A stretch of DNA of 64,000 bases, taken from positions 248,001-312,000 of the forward strand of contig NZ_VOIR01000013.1 of assembly GCF_007923295.1 (NCBI RefSeq), read 5' to 3'. Positions 1 to 8,715 of this stretch are shown here, in pieces (position 1 is the stretch's first letter; each line of letters begins with the position of its first letter). The position numbers and the translations under genes are program-made. The notes below the pieces were generated by a model. The model was not told where the DNA came from and made no database searches. It saw nothing but the letters and a program-made list of their open reading frames with translations. The stretch comes from Agrococcus sediminis (GTDB lineage: Bacteria > Actinomycetota > Actinomycetes > Actinomycetales > Microbacteriaceae).

Positions 1-588
1 TGAACCGGTCGCCGGCGCCCCGCCGCGCGGCGCGTCGAACACCACGAGCAGGACGAGCACGAGGATGACGGCACCTGCGACCGCGAGGGTGCCGAACGAG
101 AGCCGCCAGCCGATCTCGTTGAGCAGCCACACGAACGGGATCGCCGACATGAGCTGCCCGACCTGCCCGGTCGTGGCGGTCCACTGCGACATCTGCGCGA
201 CGATCGGCCCGCGGAACCACCCCGACTGCAGCCGGATGACCGAGATGAAGGTGGCGGCGTCGCCGATGCCGAGCAGCACGCGGCCCGCGATCGCGAGCGG
301 CAGGTCCTCGGCGAGGGCCACCATCGCCTGGCCGCCGACCATGATCGCGGCGCCGGAGGCGATGAGCACGCGCGGCCCGAAGCGGTCGAGCAGCACGCCG
401 ACGGGCACCTGCATCGCGGCGTAGACGCCCACCTGCACCGCGCCGAGCGTCGCGAGCAGGGTCGCGGCCACCTCGAAGCGCTCCGCGGCGGCGGGGCCGG
501 CCACGCCGAGCGACGAGCGGTGCAGGATCGCCATCATGTAGGCGATCGCGCCGACTCCCCAGACCAGCCAGGAGCGGGCGCTGTTCAT
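1..588 (-). CDS. MFS transporter, N-terminal part (cut by window start)
   Basis: The visible 196 codons encode the N-terminal half of a major facilitator permease. Several hydrophobic segments are seen, and a loop reading LLDRFGPR fits the conserved MFS loop between membrane segments 2 and 3. The start is the ATG at 586-588, which overlaps the stop of the PAC2 gene as ATGA, so translation is probably coupled. The C-terminal half lies outside the window. The substrate cannot be inferred. Membrane location is certain; the family call is from hydrophobicity pattern and the loop motif. Confidence 0.8.
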   Translation of the reverse strand, partial: MNSARSWLVWGVGAIAYMMAILHRSSLGVAGPAAAERFEVAATLLATLGAVQVGVYAAMQVPVGVLLDRFGPRVLIASGAAIMVGGQAMVALAEDLPLAIAGRVLLGIGDAATFISVIRLQSGWFRGPIVAQMSQWTATTGQVGQLMSAIPFVWLLNEIGWRLSFGTLAVAGAVILVLVLLVVFDAPRGGAPATGS

Positions 589-1505
589 GCCAGCGGATCC
601 GGTCCCGGCCGCCGGCGCTCCTGCAGGTAGCGCTCGAGCTCCTCGGCGATCTCGTCGGCGCTCGGCAGCGAGCCGTCCTCGTCGGTGAGCGGTGACCGCA
701 CCGACGTCTGCGCCATGAACGCGTCGTAGCGGGCCTCGAGCGTGCGCACGACGCGCTGCAGCTCCTCGTTCGTCTCCATCTGCTGCGCGACGAGCTGCTG
801 GAACTCGCGGTCGGCGGTGCGCAGCTCCTCGGTGCGGAAGGCGAGCGAGGTCGCGCTCGTCACCCCCTCGAGCGCGGCGAGCGCGGGCCCGGCCGAGCCG
901 GACTCCCCCACGTAGTGCGGCACGAGCACCGTGAAGGTCGCCACGGGAGCCGAGCCCTGCAGGCGGTGCTCGATCCGGTGGATGACCGACGCGGGCACCG
1001 ACGAGACTGGGCGCCAGGCCGAGTACTGCTCGATCAGCTCCGTGCGGTTGCCCGAGACCGTCGAGACGAGCGGGCGCGTGTGCGGCACGGGCATGCCGAT
1101 CGAGGTGATGATCGTCGTCGACGCCACCTCGAGGTGCTCGAGCAGCTCGAGCAGGGCGTCGGTGAAGCGCTCCCACATCCAGTCGGGCTCCGGGCCCGTC
1201 AGCAGCAGGAAGGGCGCCCCCGCGTCGTCCTCGACCAGCAGCACCGTGAGCGTGTGCGGCAGGTACTCCTCGATGTGGTCCTCGTTGAAGAGCATCCGCG
1301 GCCGGCGCGAGCGGTGGTCGATGAGGAGGTCGGTGTCGAACTCGACGATGCCTCGGTGCGGGAGGGTGTCGAGGATCGCGGCGGCGGCGGCCTCGGCCGC
1401 GGCGCCGGCGTCGACGAAGCCGTGGATCGCGATCACGAGGTCGAGCCCGCGCGGCACCGTCTCGAGGTCCTCGAGGGCCAGTGTCAGCTCGTGCGGTTCG
1501 AACAC
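585..1505 (-). CDS. PAC2 family protein
   Basis: A 306-aa soluble protein of the PAC2 (proteasome-assembly-chaperone-like) family that is common in actinobacteria. The N-terminal part has the family's pattern (VIAIHGFVDAG near residues 24-34, then an Asp-rich FDTDLLIDHRSRRP segment around 56-69). The C-terminal 70 residues are charged and likely helical. The start is GTG at 1503-1505, six bases downstream of a TAGGCT -10 box, so the mRNA is probably leaderless. It is divergent from pepA and coupled by ATGA overlap to the MFS permease. Its biochemical role in bacteria is not established. Confidence 0.8.
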   Translation of the reverse strand: MFEPHELTLALEDLETVPRGLDLVIAIHGFVDAGAAAEAAAAAILDTLPHRGIVEFDTDLLIDHRSRRPRMLFNEDHIEEYLPHTLTVLLVEDDAGAPFLLLTGPEPDWMWERFTDALLELLEHLEVASTTIITSIGMPVPHTRPLVSTVSGNRTELIEQYSAWRPVSSVPASVIHRIEHRLQGSAPVATFTVLVPHYVGESGSAGPALAALEGVTSATSLAFRTEELRTADREFQQLVAQQMETNEELQRVVRTLEARYDAFMAQTSVRSPLTDEDGSLPSADEIAEELERYLQERRRPGPDPLA

Positions 1506-1511
1506 GGCTCC

Positions 1512-1517
1512 AGCCTA
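1512..1517 (-). promoter_or_regulatory. -10 box (TAGGCT), leaderless PAC2 promoter
   Basis: TAGGCT on the minus strand lies 6 nt upstream of the GTG start, a spacing that puts the transcription start at or next to the start codon. Confidence 0.55.
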
Positions 1518-1553
1518 GTGATGGGCGGCGGACGGGGAGCCCGACGTCGCCGG

Positions 1554-1559
1554 TATCCT
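1554..1559 (+). promoter_or_regulatory. -10 box (TATCCT), leaderless pepA promoter
   Basis: TATCCT ends 8 nt before the pepA ATG and no Shine-Dalgarno sequence is present between them. It is divergent from the PAC2 promoter, 36 nt away. Confidence 0.55.
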
Positions 1560-1567
1560 CGTGACCC

Positions 1568-3016
1568 ATGCCCATCCCCGCGCTCTCGATCATCGCCCGC
1601 CCCGAAGACGCCACCGCCGAGCTCACCGTGCACGGCGTCACCGCCGGCGACGAGCCCGCCGCCCAGGGCTTCGACCCCGAGCTGCTCTCGGGCCTGGGCA
1701 TCACCGGCAAGCGGGAGCAGGTGACCCGAGCCGTCGTCGACGGCCGTGCCGTCGCCTTCGTCGGCCTCGGCGACGACCTCTCGTCGGCACGGCTGCGCGA
1801 GGTCGCCGGCGCCGCGGTGCGCGCGCTCCGCGACGTGCCGTCGCTCGCGCTCGCGCTCCCGGTGACGACGACCGACGACGTGCTCGCGGTGCTCGAGGGC
1901 GCGGCGCTCGGCGCGTACCGCTACACCGGGCTGAAGCGCGACCAGCGGCCCGGCGTGCTCGAGATCGCCGTGGTCGCCGGCGAGGCCGAGGTGACCGAGA
2001 CGGTCGTCGCCATGGCGCAGGCCGCATCGCAGGCGGTGTGGACGACGCGCGACCTCGCCAACACGCCGCCCAACCTCCTGAGCCCCGTCGAGTTCGCCGA
2101 CCGCGTGGTCGCCGAGGGCGAGGCCGCGGGCCTGAGCGTCGTGGTGCGCGACGAGGAGCGCCTCCGGCGCGAGGGCTTCGGCGGCATCCTCGCCGTCGGC
2201 CAGGGCTCGAGCCGCCCGCCGCGGCTCGTGACGATCGAGCACGCGCCCGAGAACGCCACCCGCCACGTCGTGCTCGTCGGCAAGGGCATCACCTTCGACT
2301 CCGGCGGCCTCTCGCTGAAGCCCGCCGCGTCGATGCAGCACATGAAGTACGACATGACCGGCGCCGCGACGGTGCACGCCGTCGTCGTCGCCGCGGCGGC
2401 GCTCCAGCTGCCCATCCGCATCACCGCGCACCTGTGCCTCGCCGAGAACCTCGTCTCGTCGACGTCGACGCGCCCCGACGACGTGATCACCATGCGCGGC
2501 GGCACCACGGTCGAGGTCACGAACACCGACGCCGAGGGGCGCCTCGTGATGGCCGACGGGCTCGTGCTCGCGAGCGAGGCGATGCCCGACGCGATCATCG
2601 ACGTCGCGACGCTCACCGGCGCGCAGCAGATCGCGCTCGGCAACCGCGTCAGCGGCGTGATGGGCAACGACGACGCGTTCGTCGACGCCGTCGTGCGCGC
2701 GGGCCGCGAGGTGGGCGAGCAGCTGTGGCCCATGCCCATCCCCGAGGAGATGCTGCCGATGCTCGACTCGGAGGTCGCCGACCTCGCGAACGCCAAGGTC
2801 GGCAACCGCGCCGGCGGCATGCTGCTGGCGGCAGCCTTCCTCGCCGAGTTCATCGGCGAGCGCGACGGCGCGCGCATCCCGTGGGCGCACCTCGACATCG
2901 CCGGCCCCTCGACCAACACCGGCTCCGCCTTCGGCTTCACCCCGGTGGGCGCGACGGGCGTGACCGTGCGCGGGCTGCTGCGCATGCTGTCGAAGATGTC
3001 GCGCTCGGCCGAGTGA
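1568..3016 (+). CDS. pepA: Leucyl aminopeptidase (M17)
   Basis: A 482-aa cytosolic M17 metallo-aminopeptidase that removes N-terminal residues from peptides. The catalytic domain holds GKGITFDSGGLSLKP near residues 237-251 (metal-binding Lys and Asp) and the family signature NTDAEGRLVMADGL near 319-332, with the catalytic Arg in EGR. The N-terminal third is the poorly conserved regulatory domain. Length is normal for the family. The ATG start is set by the conserved N-terminus and the -10 box 8 nt upstream. It is transcribed ahead of lpdA, which has its own promoter. Confidence 0.93.
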   Translation: MPIPALSIIARPEDATAELTVHGVTAGDEPAAQGFDPELLSGLGITGKREQVTRAVVDGRAVAFVGLGDDLSSARLREVAGAAVRALRDVPSLALALPVTTTDDVLAVLEGAALGAYRYTGLKRDQRPGVLEIAVVAGEAEVTETVVAMAQAASQAVWTTRDLANTPPNLLSPVEFADRVVAEGEAAGLSVVVRDEERLRREGFGGILAVGQGSSRPPRLVTIEHAPENATRHVVLVGKGITFDSGGLSLKPAASMQHMKYDMTGAATVHAVVVAAAALQLPIRITAHLCLAENLVSSTSTRPDDVITMRGGTTVEVTNTDAEGRLVMADGLVLASEAMPDAIIDVATLTGAQQIALGNRVSGVMGNDDAFVDAVVRAGREVGEQLWPMPIPEEMLPMLDSEVADLANAKVGNRAGGMLLAAAFLAEFIGERDGARIPWAHLDIAGPSTNTGSAFGFTPVGATGVTVRGLLRMLSKMSRSAE

Positions 3017-3042
3017 TCGACGAACTCCGAGGTGCTTCCGAC

Positions 3043-3048
3043 TAGGCT
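3043..3048 (+). promoter_or_regulatory. -10 box (TAGGCT) of lpdA
   Basis: TAGGCT between pepA and lpdA gives a 5' leader of about 65 nt. The leader contains a GC-rich hairpin (GCCGCGCC pairing with GGCGCGGC, about 3072-3096) and an AAGGAG ribosome-binding site at 3108-3113 before the GTG start. Confidence 0.45.
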
Positions 3049-3120
3049 GGCACGGGCAAGAACTGCCCTGCACCGCCGCGCCCACCGGCGCGGCGACGAA
3101 GGATCATAAGGAGCGAGTGC

Positions 3121-4494
3121 GTGTCCGATCAGAGCTTTGACATCGTCGTCCTGGGCGGAGGCAGCGCGGGCTACGCCGTGGCGCTGCGCGCCGTGCAGCT
3201 CGGCAAGACCGTCGCGATCGTCGAGAAGGACAAGCTCGGCGGCACCTGCCTGCACAAGGGCTGCGTGCCCACGAAGGCGATGCTGCACTCGGCCGAGGTC
3301 GCCGACGTCGTGCGCGACTCCGAGGAGGCGGGCGTCGACGCGGAGCTCAAGGGCATCGACATCCAGCGCGTGACCGCGTTCCGCGAGGGCATCGTCTCCA
3401 AGAAGTTCAAGGGCCTGCAGGGCCTCATCAAGGCCAAGGGCATCCCGGTGTTCGAGGGCGAGGGCAAGCTCACCTCCCCCACGACCGTGCAGGTCGGCGA
3501 CCAGACCCTCACCGGTTCGAGCATCGTGCTCGCGACGGGCTCCTACCCGAAGACGCTCCCGGGCCTCGAGATCACCGGCAACGTCATCACGAGCGAGCAG
3601 GCGCTGCAGCTCGACTGGATCCCGCAGCGCGCGGCGATCCTCGGCGGCGGCGTGATCGGCGTCGAGTTCGCCAGCGTCTGGCGCTCCTTCGGCGTCGAGG
3701 TGACGATCATCGAGGGGCTCCCCCACCTCGTCCCGAACGAGGAGGAGTCGGTCTCGAAGCAGTTCGAGCGCGCCTACAAGAAGCGCGGCATCCAGTTCAA
3801 GGTCGGCGCGCGCTTCTCCGGCGTGACGCAGGACGACTCGGGCGTGCACGTCTCGCTCGAGAGCGGCGAGACGATCGACGCCGACCTGCTGCTCGTCGCC
3901 GTCGGCCGCGGCCCCGTCACGGCCGGCCTCGGCTACGAGGAGGTCGGCGTGCAGCTCGACCGCGGCTTCGTCACGGTCGACGAGCGCCTGCAGACCTCCG
4001 TGCCCGGCGTCTACGCCGTCGGCGACATCGTCCCGGGCCTGCAGCTCGCGCACCGCGGCTACCAGCAGGGCATCTTCGTCGCCGAGGAGATCGCGGGCCT
4101 GTCGCCGCGGCTCGTCGACGACCGCAACATCCCGAAGGTCACCTACTCCGACCCCGAGGTCGCGTCCATCGGCTACACCGAGGCGAAGGCCAAGGAGGAG
4201 TTCGGCGACGACAAGGTCGAGAGCTACGAGTACTCGCTGGGCGGCAACGCCAAGAGCGAGATCGTCGGCACGACGGGCAGCGTGAAGGCGGTGCGCGTGA
4301 AGGACGGCCCCGTCGTCGGCGTGCACATGATCGGCCGCCGCGTCGGCGAGCTGATCGGCGAGGCGCAGCTGATCGTCAACTGGGAGGCGTACCCGGAGGA
4401 TGTCTCGCAGCTGATCCACGCGCACCCGACGCAGCACGAGTCCCTCGGCGAAACGATGCTGAAGCTCGCCGGCACGCCCCTCCACGCCATCTGA
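3121..4494 (+). CDS. lpdA: Dihydrolipoyl dehydrogenase (E3)
   Basis: A 457-aa flavoprotein that reoxidises dihydrolipoamide on E2 subunits of 2-oxoacid dehydrogenase complexes using NAD+. Seen: FAD-binding GGGSAGYAV near residue 12, the redox disulfide motif [13 protein letters not shown] around 40-52, the NAD-binding GGGVIGVEF near 174, the second FAD motif ending AVGDI near 300, and the C-terminal HPTQHE with the catalytic His-Glu pair. The GTG start has a good AAGGAG site 7 nt upstream. The E2 gene follows 22 nt later, so E3 and E2 are co-expressed. Confidence 0.95.
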   Translation: MSDQSFDIVVLGGGSAGYAVALRAVQLGKTVAIVEKDKLGGTCLHKGCVPTKAMLHSAEVADVVRDSEEAGVDAELKGIDIQRVTAFREGIVSKKFKGLQGLIKAKGIPVFEGEGKLTSPTTVQVGDQTLTGSSIVLATGSYPKTLPGLEITGNVITSEQALQLDWIPQRAAILGGGVIGVEFASVWRSFGVEVTIIEGLPHLVPNEEESVSKQFERAYKKRGIQFKVGARFSGVTQDDSGVHVSLESGETIDADLLLVAVGRGPVTAGLGYEEVGVQLDRGFVTVDERLQTSVPGVYAVGDIVPGLQLAHRGYQQGIFVAEEIAGLSPRLVDDRNIPKVTYSDPEVASIGYTEAKAKEEFGDDKVESYEYSLGGNAKSEIVGTTGSVKAVRVKDGPVVGVHMIGRRVGELIGEAQLIVNWEAYPEDVSQLIHAHPTQHESLGETMLKLAGTPLHAI

Positions 4495-4516
4495 TCGAGC
4501 CACAGGAGATCACCGC

Positions 4517-6466
4517 ATGACTGACATCCAGCTTCCCGCCCTCGGCGAGAGCGTCACCGAGGGCACGATCACCCGCTGGCTCAAGGCCGTGGGCGACGAG
4601 GTCGCCGTCGACGAGCCCATCGTCGAGGTCTCGACCGACAAGGTCGACACCGAGGTGCCCTCGCCCGTCGCCGGCACCATCACCGAGATCCTGGCCGACG
4701 AGGACGACACCGTCGAGGTCGGCGCGGTCATCGCGCGCGTCGGCGACGCGAGCGACGCACCGGCCGAGCAGGCTCCGGCCGAGGAGGCCCCCGCCGAGGA
4801 GGCACCGGCCGAGGAGCCCGCCGCCGAGACCGCCACCGAGGGCACCGATCCCGAGGCGGACCAGGAGGCCGACGAGGAGTCCGCCGCCGAGGCGCAGGAG
4901 TCGCCCTCGCAGGAGGCGGAGCAGGCCGAGGAGGCCCCGCAGCAGGCGCCCGCGGCCGAGGCGAAGCCCGCAGCCGGCGGCGGCACCGACATCACGCTCC
5001 CCGCGCTCGGCGAGAGCGTCACCGAGGGCACGATCACCCGCTGGCTCAAGGCCGTGGGCGACGAGGTCGCGGTCGACGAGCCCATCGTCGAGGTCTCGAC
5101 CGACAAGGTCGACACCGAGGTGCCCTCGCCCGTCGCCGGCACCATCACCGAGCTGCTCGCCGACGAGGACGACACCGTCGACGTCGGCGCCGTCATCGCC
5201 CGCGTGGGCGGAGCGGCTGCCGCGCCGGCCGACGAGCCGAAGACCGACGAGCCGCCGGCCGACGCCGACGGCTCCGCGCAGGCGCAGGACGCAGCACCGG
5301 CCCCGCAGGCCGAGCCCGCTGAGCCCTCCACCGAGCAGCCCGAGCCCGCCAAGGCTCCCGAGGCCGAGGCACCGAAGGCCGAGGAGCCCAAGGCGGAGCC
5401 GAAGGCCGAGGAGCCCAAGGCTGAGCCGAAGGCCGAGGAGCCGAAGGCAGCGCCCGCGCAGCCCGCCGCGCCCAAGGCGCCGGCAGCGCCGGCCCCGGCA
5501 GCCCCCGCACCCGCGGCTCCGGCCGCCGCGGCACCGGCACCGGCAGCACCGGCACCAAGCGCCTCCGGCTCGCCGTACGTCACGCCCATCGTGCGCAAGC
5601 TGGCGAACGAGCGCGGCGTCGACCTGGCGAGCCTGACCGGCTCCGGCGTGGGCGGGCGCATCCGCAAGGAGGACGTGCTGGCCGCCGCCGAGGCGAAGCC
5701 CGCCGAGGCACCGGCCGCGGCCGAGGCCCCCGCGGCATCCGCCGCCGAGGTCGAGGTGTCGCCGCTGCGCGGCACCACGGCACCGATGTCGCGGCTGCGC
5801 AAGGTCGTGGCGAAGCGCGCGGTCGAGTCGATGCAGACGCTCGCCCAGCTCACCACCGTGGTCGAGGTCGACGTGACGAAGGTCGCGAAGCTCCGCGATG
5901 CCAAGAAGGCGGCCTTCCAGGAGGAGACCGGGCAGAAGCTCACGTTCCTGCCGTTCTTCACGCAGGCGGCGGTCGAGGCGCTCAAGTCGCACCCGCTGAT
6001 CAACGCCACGGACGACGGCGAGCAGATCACCTACCCCGACACCGAGAACCTCTCGATGGCGGTCGACACCGAGCGGGGCCTGCTGACCCCGGTCATCCGC
6101 GACGCGGGCTCGAAGAGCATCCGCGAGCTGACGGCCGAGATCGCCGACCTCGCGCAGCGCACCCGCGACAACAAGCTGAGCCCCGACGAGCTCGCCGGCG
6201 GCACGTTCACGCTGACGAACACGGGCTCGCGCGGCGCGCTGTTCGACACCCCGGTCGTGTTCCAGCCGCAGCGCGCCATCCTCGGCGTCGGCACGGTCGT
6301 GAAGCGCCCCGTGGTCGTGCAGGTCGACGGCCAGGACTCGATCGCGGTCCGCTCGATGGTGTTCCTCGCCCTGTCGTACGACCACCGCATCATCGACGGC
6401 GCCGACGCGGCCCGCTACCTCGGCCAGGTCAAGGCCCGGCTCGAGGAGGGCGCCTTCGAGGTCTAG
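4517..6466 (+). CDS. sucB: 2-oxoacid dehydrogenase E2 acyltransferase with two lipoyl domains
   Basis: A 649-aa dihydrolipoamide acyltransferase. Order: lipoyl domain 1 (residues about 1-78, lipoyl Lys42 in TDKVD), an Ala/Glu/Pro linker, lipoyl domain 2 (about 156-235, Lys197), a long Ala/Pro/Lys/Glu linker with repeated EEPKAEPKA-type units, a peripheral subunit-binding domain (about 352-392), and the catalytic domain (about 412-649) with the active-site DHRIIDG motif near 620. Such genes are usually named sucB. In actinobacteria 2-oxoglutarate dehydrogenase uses a fused E1/E2, so this protein more likely serves pyruvate dehydrogenase (E1 at 22.4 kb); that assignment is inference. An AGGAG site precedes the ATG. 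The stop overlaps the convergent pseudokinase stop as CTAG. Confidence 0.92.
   Translation: MTDIQLPALGESVTEGTITRWLKAVGDEVAVDEPIVEVSTDKVDTEVPSPVAGTITEILADEDDTVEVGAVIARVGDASDAPAEQAPAEEAPAEEAPAEEPAAETATEGTDPEADQEADEESAAEAQESPSQEAEQAEEAPQQAPAAEAKPAAGGGTDITLPALGESVTEGTITRWLKAVGDEVAVDEPIVEVSTDKVDTEVPSPVAGTITELLADEDDTVDVGAVIARVGGAAAAPADEPKTDEPPADADGSAQAQDAAPAPQAEPAEPSTEQPEPAKAPEAEAPKAEEPKAEPKAEEPKAEPKAEEPKAAPAQPAAPKAPAAPAPAAPAPAAPAAAAPAPAAPAPSASGSPYVTPIVRKLANERGVDLASLTGSGVGGRIRKEDVLAAAEAKPAEAPAAAEAPAASAAEVEVSPLRGTTAPMSRLRKVVAKRAVESMQTLAQLTTVVEVDVTKVAKLRDAKKAAFQEETGQKLTFLPFFTQAAVEALKSHPLINATDDGEQITYPDTENLSMAVDTERGLLTPVIRDAGSKSIRELTAEIADLAQRTRDNKLSPDELAGGTFTLTNTGSRGALFDTPVVFQPQRAILGVGTVVKRPVVVQVDGQDSIAVRSMVFLALSYDHRIIDGADAARYLGQVKARLEEGAFEV
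4541..4687 (+). repeat. Direct repeat copy 1 (lipoyl domain 1)
   Basis: This 147-bp stretch matches 5006-5152 with a constant offset of 465 bp. I find one mismatch (position 4606 versus 5071), so synonymous positions are also conserved. Confidence 0.9.
5006..5152 (+). repeat. Direct repeat copy 2 (lipoyl domain 2)
   Basis: Second copy of the 147-bp repeat at 4541-4687. Outside these limits the two lipoyl domains remain similar but show more synonymous differences. Confidence 0.9.
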
Positions 6467-7842
6467 CCAGACCCCGGCTGCGCCGACCACGCGTCGCGCA
6501 GCACCCAACCGGCCTCGGTGCTCATCGCGAGCACCGAGGCCGGTGCCGTCTCGGAGACCACCCGCAGCAGCCACGCGTCGCCCAGCTGCTGCACGACCTC
6601 GAGGCGCCCGTCGTCGGGCATCCGCCACGGCTCGTCGGCGACGAGCTGCGGGCTGTCGGGCTCGTGCAGGCCGACGAGGCACGCGGCGTCGCCGGCGTCG
6701 AGGCACGCCTCCCGCTCGGCGAGCAGGGCGGCCGCTCCCGCGAGCGGATCCGCAGTCACGGCGCCCGCTGCTGCATCGGCGGCATGGGGCGCGTCGGGCG
6801 CGCGGGACGGCTCGGTCGGCGCGGTGCTCGCGGGCTCGGTCGGCGCGGTCGCGGCAGTGGCATCGTCGGACGGCGCGTCTGCGCCGGCCGAGCCCGCCGG
6901 CAGCGCGAGCCCGAGCGCGATCGCGCCCGCGACGGCGCTCGCGCCCGCGACCGCCCAGAACCTCGGGCGCACCGAGCCAGCAGCCCCGCGTGCGCGCTCG
7001 AGCAGCGGGCCGCCCCGCGCCGCCGCGCGGTCGAGCAGCAGCGCGGCCCGCGACCAGAGCGCGTCGACGCCGCCCGCGCGGTCGCGGCGGCGCAGCCCGG
7101 CTCCGTGCCTCTGGGCGCCGCGGGCTCCGGCGCGATGCTCGGCCTCGCCGCGCGTCAGCGGCGGATCGAGCGCGAGCGGCAGCCCGGGCCAGGCCGCGAG
7201 CAGCGCGTCGCCCGCGACGGCGAGGTCGCGCCGCTCGAGGGCGGTCTCGACCGCCGCCGGCAGCGCGGCGCCGGCCGCCTCGACGACGGTCGCCGCGAGG
7301 CGCCGCCACGCGTCGACGTCCGCGGCGACCGCGGGGCTCGCGTCGCGCCACGCCTCGGTCGGCCTCGCCGTCTCGACCCGCGCGCCCGCCGCGAGCAGGA
7401 GCGGGGCGCCGTCGGGATCGAGCCGCACGTCCTGCGCGCCGAACCCGTCGACGGCGGCGCCGACCGCGTGCAGCGCGGCCAACGCGGCCGCGACCGGCGC
7501 GAGCGCCGTCACCGCCTCGCCGGGCGCCGGTGCACCGCGCTGCAGGAGCCAGGCGGCCAGGTCGCGCGGCAGCAGGGGGCGGATGACCACGGCTCCCCCG
7601 TCGGTCGCGACGTCGAGGATGGGCACGAGGTGCGGATGCGCGGCGGCCAGCACAGCCTCGGCCTCCCTGGCGAGCGCGTCGTCGGCACCCGCCCGGCTGC
7701 GATGCACCTCGACCGCCGAGCCCGACGCATCCGCCGCCACCCACGCCTCGCGCTCGCCGTCGTGCCGCAGCGCCCGCACCAGCTGCAGCCCGGCGATCGT
7801 CGCCGGCCCCGTCGCTCCCTCGTCGTCCACGGCGGCGACCAT
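6463..7842 (-). CDS. Membrane-anchored protein with kinase-like (pseudokinase) N-terminal region
   Basis: A 459-aa protein. Residues about 10-220 resemble a Ser/Thr protein kinase fold ([21 protein letters not shown], then a hinge-like [14 protein letters not shown]), but the expected catalytic loop reads [18 protein letters not shown] and lacks both the HRD Asp and the DFG Asp, so it is probably inactive. One membrane segment follows near residues 310-330 ([20 protein letters not shown]). An Ala/Thr/Pro/Asp-rich spacer leads to an outer C-terminal domain with two cysteines. The start at MVAAVDDEG is chosen to avoid overlap with the divergent DUF4191 gene. Kinase homology is inference from pattern. 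Confidence 0.6.
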   Translation of the reverse strand: MVAAVDDEGATGPATIAGLQLVRALRHDGEREAWVAADASGSAVEVHRSRAGADDALAREAEAVLAAAHPHLVPILDVATDGGAVVIRPLLPRDLAAWLLQRGAPAPGEAVTALAPVAAALAALHAVGAAVDGFGAQDVRLDPDGAPLLLAAGARVETARPTEAWRDASPAVAADVDAWRRLAATVVEAAGAALPAAVETALERRDLAVAGDALLAAWPGLPLALDPPLTRGEAEHRAGARGAQRHGAGLRRRDRAGGVDALWSRAALLLDRAAARGGPLLERARGAAGSVRPRFWAVAGASAVAGAIALGLALPAGSAGADAPSDDATAATAPTEPASTAPTEPSRAPDAPHAADAAAGAVTADPLAGAAALLAEREACLDAGDAACLVGLHEPDSPQLVADEPWRMPDDGRLEVVQQLGDAWLLRVVSETAPASVLAMSTEAGWVLRDAWSAQPGSG

Positions 7843-7911
7843 GCCACCGGGGCGCGCGGCGCCGGGGCCTGCGCGCGACCGCCTGTGGAGAGCGGGCCGC
7901 TCCCGCGCCGG

Positions 7912-7917
7912 TATCCT
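7912..7917 (+). promoter_or_regulatory. -10 box (TATCCT), leaderless DUF4191 promoter
   Basis: TATCCT ends 7 nt before the ATG at 7925, with the same flanking GCCGG as the pepA promoter. Confidence 0.55.
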
Positions 7918-7924
7918 GGACGGC

Positions 7925-8614
7925 ATGGCACGCGACAGCGAGAAGGAGCCCGGCAGGCTCAAGACGATGTGGTCGATCTTCCAGATGACCCGCAGGAACG
8001 ACCGGGCCGCGCTGCCGCTGATGCTGCTGGCGCTGCTGGGCCCGATCGCACTCGTCACGGTGCTCGCGATCGTGCTGCGCCAGGACCCGCTGTTCTTCGT
8101 GCTCTGGATCATCTCCGGCGTGCTCATCGGCCTGATGCTGATGATGATGGTGCTCACCTGGCGGGCCGAGAAGATCGCGTTCGCGCAGATCGAGGGCCGC
8201 CCCGGCGCCGTCGGCGCCGTGCTGAAGAACGGCCTGCGCGGCAACTGGACGACGAGCGAGATGCCCGTCGCCGTGAACCCGCGCACGCAGGACGCGATCT
8301 ACCGCGCCGTCGGCAAGCCCGGCGTCGTGCTCATCGCGGAGGGGCCGCGCGAGCGCGTCGCCCGCCTGCTCGCCGACGAGCAGCGCAAGGTCAAGCGGAT
8401 CGTGCCGAACGTGCCGATCCACGTCGTCGAGATCGGCCCCGACTCGACCACGCCGCTGCGCCGCCTGACGCGCACGATGCGCCGCCTGAAGCGCACGCTG
8501 TCGCGCGCCGAGGTGATGGCGGTCGCGAACCGGCTCACGTCGCTCGGCCAGGCGAACCTGCCCATCCCCAAGGGCATCGACCCGCGCAGGGTGCGGCCCG
8601 GCCGCCCCCGCTGA
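7925..8614 (+). CDS. DUF4191 domain membrane protein
   Basis: A 229-aa actinobacterial membrane protein of unknown function, recognised as DUF4191. After a basic N-terminus (GRLKTMWSIFQMTRRND) come two adjacent membrane segments (about residues 30-50 and 58-78) and a cytosolic C-terminal domain of about 150 residues rich in Arg (RLTRTMRRLKRTLSR). The gene usually sits next to glnA in this group, as here. The glnA promoter region starts right after its stop. Confidence 0.8.
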   Translation: MARDSEKEPGRLKTMWSIFQMTRRNDRAALPLMLLALLGPIALVTVLAIVLRQDPLFFVLWIISGVLIGLMLMMMVLTWRAEKIAFAQIEGRPGAVGAVLKNGLRGNWTTSEMPVAVNPRTQDAIYRAVGKPGVVLIAEGPRERVARLLADEQRKVKRIVPNVPIHVVEIGPDSTTPLRRLTRTMRRLKRTLSRAEVMAVANRLTSLGQANLPIPKGIDPRRVRPGRPR

Positions 8615-8615
8615 C

Positions 8616-8653
8616 GTAACACCGCCGAAACATCGGCGTCACCGGCGGGCAAC
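8616..8653 (+). promoter_or_regulatory. GlnR-type operator upstream of glnA
   Basis: Four 5-bp half-sites with exact 6-bp spacing: GTAAC (8616), GAAAC (8627), GTCAC (8638), GCAAC (8649). This fits the actinobacterial GlnR consensus of alternating gTnAC and GaAAC boxes. The last box lies about where the -35 element of the glnA promoter would be, which suits activation under nitrogen limitation. The GlnR gene itself is not in the window. Confidence 0.8.
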
Positions 8654-8663
8654 GGCTCCTGCG

Positions 8664-8669
8664 TAGCGT
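8664..8669 (+). promoter_or_regulatory. -10 box (TAGCGT) of glnA
   Basis: TAGCGT lies 10 bp after the GlnR-type boxes. It gives a leader of about 40 nt with a CAGGAG ribosome-binding site before the ATG at 8716. Confidence 0.4.
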
Positions 8670-8715
8670 CGAAGGCACGGCGTTCGCCCACCCCCAACCG
8701 CAAGTCAGGAGCATC

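Noticed and set aside
5370-5560. Tandem repeat array in the E2 gene as a separate element
   Set aside because: The GAGGAGCCCAAGGC-type units encode the flexible Ala/Pro/Lys/Glu linker of the E2 protein, normal for multi-lipoyl acyltransferases.
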